Shown piece after piece: positions 5,517 through 9,660 of a stretch of 9,660 nt of DNA. The position numbers were made by a program, and so were the translations under genes. The stretch spans positions 1 to 9,660 of the forward strand of contig JAYSQA010000250.1 of NCBI GenBank assembly GCA_043721775.1, read 5' to 3'. The stretch comes from Stagnihabitans sp043721775 (GTDB lineage Bacteria; Pseudomonadota; Alphaproteobacteria; Rhodobacterales; Rhodobacteraceae). Each line of letters starts with the position of its first letter. Position 1 is the stretch's first letter. The notes beneath the pieces were generated by a model. That model was not told the DNA's origin. It was given only the letters and a program-made list of their open reading frames with translations, and did no database searches.

Positions 5517-7322
5517 ATGATGAACGCTTATCCGTATGAAGTGCATGACTATGACGTGGTTGTCGTGGGGGCTGGCGGTGCCGGTCTGCGCGCGACCTTG
5601 GGCATGGCAGAACAGGGCTTGCGCACGGCCTGCGTGACCAAGGTTTTCCCGACCCGCTCGCACACCGTGGCAGCCCAGGGTGGCATCGCGGCGTCCTTGG
5701 GCAACATGGGGCCGGATTCATGGCAGTGGCATATGTACGACACCGTGAAGGGGTCGGACTGGCTGGGCGATACGGATGCCATGGAATATCTCGCCCGCGA
5801 AGCCCCGAAGGCGGTTTATGAACTGGAACACTACGGCGTCCCCTTCAGCCGCACGGAAGAAGGCAAGATCTACCAGCGCCCGTTCGGCGGTCACACCACC
5901 GAATACGGTGAAGGCCCCCCGGTTCAGCGCACCTGTGCTGCCGCTGACCGCACCGGCCACGCCATTCTGCACACGCTGTACGGCCAATCCCTGAAGAACA
6001 ATGCCGAGTTCTTCATCGAATACTTCGCCATCGACCTGATCATGACCGAGGGCCGCTGCACCGGCGTCGTGGCGTGGAAGCTGGATGACGGCACCATCCA
6101 CGTCTTCAACGCCAAGATGACGGTTCTTGCCACCGGCGGCTATGGCCGCGCTTACTTCAGCGCCACCTCTGCCCACACCTGCACCGGCGACGGCGGCGGC
6201 ATGGTCGCCCGCGCTGGCTTGCCCTTGCAGGATATGGAGTTCGTGCAATTCCACCCGACCGGCATCTACGGCTCTGGCTGTCTGATCACCGAGGGCGCAC
6301 GTGGCGAAGGCGGTTACCTCACCAACTCCAACGGCGAACGCTTCATGGAACGCTATGCGCCGCATTACAAAGACCTGGCCCCCCGCGACTATGTCAGCCG
6401 CTGTATGACGCTTGAAATCCGTGAGGGTCGTGGTGTGGGACCAAACAAGGACCATATCGACCTGAACCTGAACCACCTGCCCAAGGCGACGCTGGACCTG
6501 CGCCTGCCCGGCATTTCCGAATCCGCCCGCATCTTCGCCGGGGTCGACCTGACCAAACAGCCGATCCCGGTGCTGCCCACGGTTCACTACAACATGGGCG
6601 GTATCCCCACGAACTACTTTGGCGAGGTTCTGAACCCTACCCATGACGCCCCCGACGCCGTCTTCCCCGGCCTGATGGCCGTGGGGGAAGCCGGTTGCGC
6701 TTCGGTCCATGGTGCCAACCGTCTGGGGTCGAACTCGCTCATCGACTTGGTGGTCTTTGGCCGGGCTGCGGCGATCCGCGCTGGTGAGATAGTGAAGCCT
6801 AAAGAGCGGTTTGCCCCGGTCAATACGGGCCAAGTCGACAAGGCCCTGTCACGCTTCGATGCCCTTCGTCATGCCAACGGTGCAATCCCCACCGCCGATC
6901 TGCGGCTGGAAATGCAGCGCACCATGCAGGCCGACGCCGCCGTGTTCCGCGCCGAAAAGACCCTCGCCGATGGCGTGGTCAAGATGGAGGCCGTGGCCAA
7001 GAAGATGCCCGACATCAAGGTCACCGACCGCAGCATGGTTTGGAACTCGGACCTGATGGAGACGCTGGAACTGACCAACCTGATGCCCAACGCGCTGGCC
7101 ACCATCTTCGCCGCCGAAGCCCGCAAGGAATCCCGCGGCGCCCATGCGCATGAAGAATACCCCAAGCGCGATGATGTGAACTGGCGCAAGCACTCGCTGG
7201 CCTGGGTCGACGGGCCAGAGGTCAAGCTTGATTACCGCGCGGTCCACAAGACTCCTTTGACATCGGAACAGGACGGCGGCATCAGCCTCAAGAAAATCGC
7301 TCCGGCAGAGCGGAAGTTCTGA
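5517..7322 (+). CDS. sdhA: Succinate dehydrogenase flavoprotein subunit
   Basis: This catalytic subunit of complex II oxidises succinate to fumarate with covalently bound FAD on the cytoplasmic face. It has 601 residues, normal for the family. The Rossmann motif VVVGAGGAGLRA is at 15-26. H49 in TRSHTVAAQGG is the FAD attachment site (E. coli H45). Substrate residues are all present: H246 in FHPTG, R290 in PRDYVSR, H357 in TVHYNMGG and R402 in GANRLGSNS, equivalent to E. coli H242, R286, H354 and R399. ATG ATG occurs at 5517/5520. GAGG at 5511-5514 is only two bases from the first and five from the second, so 5520 (MNAYPYE) may be the true start. The gene begins four bases after sdhD. A long antisense reading frame (5718-6833) is a codon-bias shadow. 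Confidence 0.97.
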   Translation: MMNAYPYEVHDYDVVVVGAGGAGLRATLGMAEQGLRTACVTKVFPTRSHTVAAQGGIAASLGNMGPDSWQWHMYDTVKGSDWLGDTDAMEYLAREAPKAVYELEHYGVPFSRTEEGKIYQRPFGGHTTEYGEGPPVQRTCAAADRTGHAILHTLYGQSLKNNAEFFIEYFAIDLIMTEGRCTGVVAWKLDDGTIHVFNAKMTVLATGGYGRAYFSATSAHTCTGDGGGMVARAGLPLQDMEFVQFHPTGIYGSGCLITEGARGEGGYLTNSNGERFMERYAPHYKDLAPRDYVSRCMTLEIREGRGVGPNKDHIDLNLNHLPKATLDLRLPGISESARIFAGVDLTKQPIPVLPTVHYNMGGIPTNYFGEVLNPTHDAPDAVFPGLMAVGEAGCASVHGANRLGSNSLIDLVVFGRAAAIRAGEIVKPKERFAPVNTGQVDKALSRFDALRHANGAIPTADLRLEMQRTMQADAAVFRAEKTLADGVVKMEAVAKKMPDIKVTDRSMVWNSDLMETLELTNLMPNALATIFAAEARKESRGAHAHEEYPKRDDVNWRKHSLAWVDGPEVKLDYRAVHKTPLTSEQDGGISLKKIAPAERKF

Positions 7323-7324
7323 TC

Positions 7325-7786
7325 ATGGCGGGCTCTTCCGGCACACCCCTCGCCCGCAAGCTGGGCCTGAAGGCCGGGCAGGCGGTGGCCTTTGTGGGCT
7401 TGCCGGACAGCCTGCACCACCTGCACGACGCCGCCGAATACCGCCGGATAGAGCTTGCCCCCGACTGGCGTGCCTTGCCGGAAGGCGCGCGCGATGTGAT
7501 CCATATGTTCACCACGCAGGCCGCCGATCTGCGGGCCGCGTTGCCGGTGCTGCGCGACCTGATCACGCCTGACGGGATGATCTGGGTAAGCTGGCCCAAG
7601 AAGGCCGCCAAAATGCCGACCGATATGACAGAAGATGTGATCCGCAATGCAGCGCTTTTGGATATATTGGTCGATGTAAAGGTCTGCGCCGTGGACGCCA
7701 TCTGGTCTGGCCTGAAACTGGTTGTTCGCGTCGAGGCGCGGGCCGCCCATGTGAATTTTGGCGTGAATGCAGGGGTAGCCGCATGA
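7325..7786 (+). CDS. DUF3052 family protein between sdhA and sdhB
   Basis: This 153-residue soluble protein has no signal peptide or membrane segment. N-terminal TPLARKLGLKAGQAVAFVG, central MIWVSWPKKAAKMPTDMTEDVIR (about 87-109) and C-terminal VDVKVCAVDAIWSGLKLVVR (about 117-136) are the hallmarks of DUF3052, a family of unknown function. It starts two bases after the sdhA stop, with a weak GGAAG at 7312-7316, and overlaps the next gene by ATGA. It is therefore almost certainly made with the SDH subunits, probably at a lower level. A similar set of small genes between sdhA and sdhB is, as far as I recall, kept in other Rhodobacteraceae, which hints at a role in complex II assembly or regulation. 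That role is inference. Confidence 0.85.
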   Translation: MAGSSGTPLARKLGLKAGQAVAFVGLPDSLHHLHDAAEYRRIELAPDWRALPEGARDVIHMFTTQAADLRAALPVLRDLITPDGMIWVSWPKKAAKMPTDMTEDVIRNAALLDILVDVKVCAVDAIWSGLKLVVRVEARAAHVNFGVNAGVAA

Positions 7787-8073
7787 AACGTATCGCCTTT
7801 CTTCTTCTGACGCTCGCCGCTTGTGATCCGCAGCTCGTGGTCGACAAGACCATCGCCCGCACGGCTGAAAGTGTCATCTCCAACGTCACCGGGGCGGATG
7901 TGGCCAATTGCGTGGTTGACCACGCCCAGCCGGTCGAACTGCAAATCCTCGCCCGTGATATTGGCGTGCAGGCCGGCACCCGCACCAAGGCCATCATCCG
8001 CGGCATCCTGGCCCGACCCGAGACGCAAACATGCCTGACCCGCGCCCACCTTGCCACCCCGGACCTGAGATGA
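7783..8073 (+). CDS. Small lipoprotein I in the sdh operon
   Basis: This 96-residue protein has a short lipoprotein signal (MKRIAFLLLTLAAC). The lipobox LAAC makes C14 the likely lipidated residue. The mature part has two further cysteines (C43 and C84), which could form a disulfide in the periplasm, and no recognised domain. The residue after the lipidated Cys is Asp, which in E. coli would favour retention in the inner membrane. Whether that rule holds here is unknown. The start ATG overlaps the DUF3052 stop (ATGA at 7783-7786), and its own stop overlaps the next start in the same way, so translation is probably coupled. Function is unknown. Its position suggests a link to succinate dehydrogenase or its membrane environment. 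Confidence 0.78.
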   Translation: MKRIAFLLLTLAACDPQLVVDKTIARTAESVISNVTGADVANCVVDHAQPVELQILARDIGVQAGTRTKAIIRGILARPETQTCLTRAHLATPDLR

Positions 8074-8360
8074 TGCGCCGTTTTGCCTTTCTGGCGCTGC
8101 TGGCCGCCTGCGGCCCGATGGCGTTGCCCGATGCGGAACGCGCCTGCATTTCGGATGCGCAAATGGCCCAGCACCCGCGCGGGTCAATCGGCATCGGCAT
8201 GGCCTCGGACGGCAGCACCGCCACCCATATCGAACTGGGGATATCGTCGGATTATCTGATGCACCGCGACCCCGATCAGGTCTATGCCGCCTGTGTCCAG
8301 AACCGCGCGGGCCAACCGCCCTCGCGCCCCTTCTCTGCCATGCCCGAATCCCGTTCGTGA
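8070..8360 (+). CDS. Small lipoprotein II in the sdh operon
   Basis: This 96-residue protein starts at ATG 8070, or at the next ATG 8073. It has the lipoprotein signal MMRRFAFLALLAAC and lipidated C14 followed by Gly, a residue that in E. coli allows outer-membrane sorting. The mature part has C26 and C75 and a motif DPDQVYAACVQNRAGQPPSRP near the end. I have seen similar Y..CV..R.G..P endings in small alphaproteobacterial lipoproteins, but this is only an impression. It overlaps the previous stop by ATGA (8070-8073) and ends 17 bases before sdhB. A longer reading from 8031 would add 13 Pro/Arg-rich residues ahead of the signal and is rejected. Function is unknown. The equal length and equal signal layout with lipoprotein I may be coincidence, since the mature parts do not align by eye. 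Confidence 0.74.
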   Translation: MMRRFAFLALLAACGPMALPDAERACISDAQMAQHPRGSIGIGMASDGSTATHIELGISSDYLMHRDPDQVYAACVQNRAGQPPSRPFSAMPESRS

Positions 8361-8377
8361 CCCCGAAAGGCTGACAA

Positions 8378-9154
8378 ATGGTTCAGTTCACTCTACCCAA
8401 GAATTCCAAGGTCCGTACCGGCAAGACCTGGCCCCTGCCCTCTGCCGCCCACGTCCGCAAGTTCCAGATCTATCGCTGGAACCCGGATGACGGTGAAAAC
8501 CCGCGCATTGACACCTATTTCCTGGATATGGACACGTGCGGCCCCATGGTTCTGGACGCCCTGATCAAGATCAAGAATGAGGTTGACCCGACTCTGACTT
8601 TCCGCAGGTCCTGTCGCGAGGGCATCTGCGGGTCATGTGCGATGAACATCGGCGGCATCAATACGCTCGCCTGCATCTATGGCCTGGATGAGGTGAAGGG
8701 TGACATCAAAATCTATCCGTTGCCCCACATGCCCGTCATCAAGGACCTGATCCCCGATCTGACCCATTTCTACGCCCAACATGCCAGTATCATGCCCTGG
8801 CTGGAAACCAAGACCAACGCTCCCGAAAAGGAATGGCGCCAGTCGATCGAGGACCGCGCCAAGCTGGACGGTGTCTATGAATGCGTGATGTGCGCCTGTT
8901 GCAGCACCGCTTGCCCAAGCTATTGGTGGAACAGCGACAAATTCCTTGGCCCGGCGGCTCTGTTGCACGCCTATCGCTGGATCGTCGATAGCCGCGACGA
9001 GGCAACTGGCGAGCGTCTGGATGACCTGGAGGATCCCTTCAAGCTGTACCGCTGCCACACCATCATGAATTGCACCAAGACCTGCCCCAAGGGCCTGAAC
9101 CCGGCCAAAGCGATTGCCGAGATCAAGCACATGATGGTCGAACGGGTGGTGTAA
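8378..9154 (+). CDS. sdhB: Succinate dehydrogenase iron-sulfur subunit
   Basis: SdhB relays electrons from the FAD of SdhA to quinone through three clusters. The protein has 258 residues, normal for alphaproteobacteria. The [2Fe-2S] domain has C79, C84, C87 and C99 in SCREGICGSCAMNIGGINTLAC. The C-terminal ferredoxin-like domain has the [4Fe-4S] motif C169-VM-C172-AC-C175. C179 in CPSYWW together with the later CHTIMNC and TKTCPKGLNP supplies the [3Fe-4S] ligands and the remaining [4Fe-4S] ligand. The start ATG 8378 has GAAAGG at 8365-8370 seven bases upstream, and the gene follows lipoprotein II by 17 bases. It closes the recognisable SDH set. It is separated from sdhA by about 1.05 kb holding three small genes rather than being adjacent. 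Confidence 0.96.
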   Translation: MVQFTLPKNSKVRTGKTWPLPSAAHVRKFQIYRWNPDDGENPRIDTYFLDMDTCGPMVLDALIKIKNEVDPTLTFRRSCREGICGSCAMNIGGINTLACIYGLDEVKGDIKIYPLPHMPVIKDLIPDLTHFYAQHASIMPWLETKTNAPEKEWRQSIEDRAKLDGVYECVMCACCSTACPSYWWNSDKFLGPAALLHAYRWIVDSRDEATGERLDDLEDPFKLYRCHTIMNCTKTCPKGLNPAKAIAEIKHMMVERVV

Positions 9155-9176
9155 CGGCTTCGGGGCGCTGAAGATC

Positions 9177-9587
9177 GTGCCTTTCCTCGGGCTGATCCTT
9201 GGGTCTGTCGGGCTGTTTGTGGGCATCTCTGGCTGGCTTTTGCTGTGCGGTGGGGCGTCAAAGCCGGGCTGGCGTGGGGTCTGCGGCGCGCTGGCGTTGC
9301 AAATATCGGCAGTATGCCTGATCTACGGTGTCTTGCGCGGAAGTCCGGACAATGGCCTGTTCATGGCCCTGTTTCCCCCGCTTGAGGTGGTAGAGCTGGC
9401 GCAATTCGGCCGCTACACGCGATTTATGACGCTGCTTGCTGCCGGCATCGCACCTTACGCCGTGGTGGTGCTGGTGCTGTGCCTTGCATGGCGCCCCTTG
9501 CGCCGATGGAGCCTTGTTCTGACGGCCACGGCAGCCATGGCGGCGGCGTTGTTTGTCGGCGATCATACCAACGGCCCGTTCAATTGA
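9177..9587 (+). CDS. Four-helix membrane protein of unknown function
   Basis: This 136-residue, very hydrophobic protein has predicted helices at about 3-24, 34-53, 84-105 and 111-127, with a short Pro-rich loop (66-70) and basic residues at 106-110. No family is recognised. The start is a GTG at 9177 with only a poor ribosome site (GAAG at 9170-9173). No ATG gives a better N-terminus. It lies 22 bases after sdhB and may be the last gene of the operon. The final codons (GDHTNGPFN) overlap the opposite-strand end of an IS630-family transposase by eight bases. The C-terminus may therefore be IS-derived, and the native gene may have been longer or different. Confidence 0.6.
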   Translation: MPFLGLILGSVGLFVGISGWLLLCGGASKPGWRGVCGALALQISAVCLIYGVLRGSPDNGLFMALFPPLEVVELAQFGRYTRFMTLLAAGIAPYAVVVLVLCLAWRPLRRWSLVLTATAAMAAALFVGDHTNGPFN

Positions 9588-9660
9588 CCTGTGCCCAGCT
9601 TCTGGTTGTGATTGAGGTTACGGTATTTGGGTCGTTGGCGAAGCGGTTCCAGGCGGTGCA
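9580..9660 (-). CDS. IS630-family transposase, C-terminal end (continues past the right edge)
   Basis: On the minus strand, 9660 to 9580 reads CTAWNRFANDPNTVTSITTR followed by SWAQVN and a TGA stop (9582-9580). The pattern AWN...P..I/V.SI..R.WA is the conserved C-terminus of IS630-family (Tc1/mariner-related) transposases. Only 26 residues are visible, so integrity cannot be judged. The gene is convergent with, and overlaps, the 3' end of the membrane-protein gene by eight bases. Confidence 0.75.
   Translation of the reverse strand, partial: CTAWNRFANDPNTVTSITTRSWAQVN
9580..9660 (-). mobile_element. Edge of an IS630-family insertion sequence
   Basis: This span covers the transposase remnant at the right edge. 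IS630 elements end in an inverted repeat shortly beyond the transposase stop and duplicate a TA dinucleotide. The true end should therefore lie to the left of 9580, inside the last codons of the membrane-protein gene. The TA at 9566-9567 is one candidate junction. No inverted repeat can be tested because the other end is outside the window. Confidence 0.55.

Noticed and set aside
5718..6833. 371-codon minus-strand open frame opposite sdhA
   Set aside because: sdhA is strongly conserved with all catalytic residues in place. The antisense frame is a product of GC-rich codon bias and has no recognisable domain.
8031..8069. In-frame 13-residue extension of lipoprotein II
   Set aside because: The added Pro/Arg-rich residues would precede the lipoprotein signal. 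The ATGA overlap at 8070-8073 fits the pattern of the preceding gene pair.
7288..8187. 299-codon minus-strand open frame opposite the small sdh-operon genes
   Set aside because: It spans three plus-strand genes that have start/stop overlaps and lipoprotein signals. The antisense protein shows no family features.

Overview
The window looks like a piece of an alphaproteobacterial chromosome, most probably from the Rhodobacteraceae/Paracoccaceae. Three things point there. The codon use is GC-rich. The TCA-cycle operon has the order sdhC-sdhD-sdhA-(three small genes)-sdhB. Genes of the ethylmalonyl-CoA pathway, which many of these bacteria use for acetate assimilation in place of the glyoxylate cycle, lie directly upstream. 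I recall the same arrangement (mcl2 - NnrU-like gene - small ORF - mch - sdh genes) from Rhodobacter sphaeroides. No search was run.

Layout. Positions 1-200 hold the 3' end of an IS5-family insertion sequence. It abuts a citrate-lyase-family gene (202-1008, very likely mcl2, (3S)-malyl-CoA thioesterase) that has lost its start codon and first residues, so this copy appears IS-disrupted. Then come an NnrU-family membrane protein (1011-1559), a DUF1737 protein (1564-1767), a 34-bp perfect palindrome over its stop codon (1761-1794), and mch, mesaconyl-C1-CoA hydratase (1835-2863). Next are two exported proteins of unknown role: a DUF4344-type HExxH metallopeptidase (2903-3682) and a TorF/Gcw_chp-like outer-membrane beta-barrel (3905-4543). 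A regulatory-looking spacer (4544-4736) with three inverted repeats precedes sdhC, sdhD and sdhA. Between sdhA and sdhB sit a DUF3052 protein and two 96-residue lipoproteins, joined by ATGA overlaps. After sdhB is a four-helix membrane protein (9177-9587). Its 3' end overlaps, on the opposite strand, the C-terminus of an IS630-family transposase that runs off the right edge.

How the genes work together. Mch and Mcl2 act in the ethylmalonyl-CoA pathway, which turns acetyl-CoA into glyoxylate, propionyl-CoA and finally malate and succinyl-CoA. SdhCDAB oxidises the succinate formed downstream and passes electrons to ubiquinone. The clustering therefore joins acetate assimilation to respiratory succinate oxidation. 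The small genes inside the sdh operon are the best candidates for an under-described function. Most of the window is conserved core metabolism, with insertion-sequence ends at both edges, and I see no CRISPR array, tRNA, rRNA or phage module. No gene-free stretch exceeds about 220 bases.
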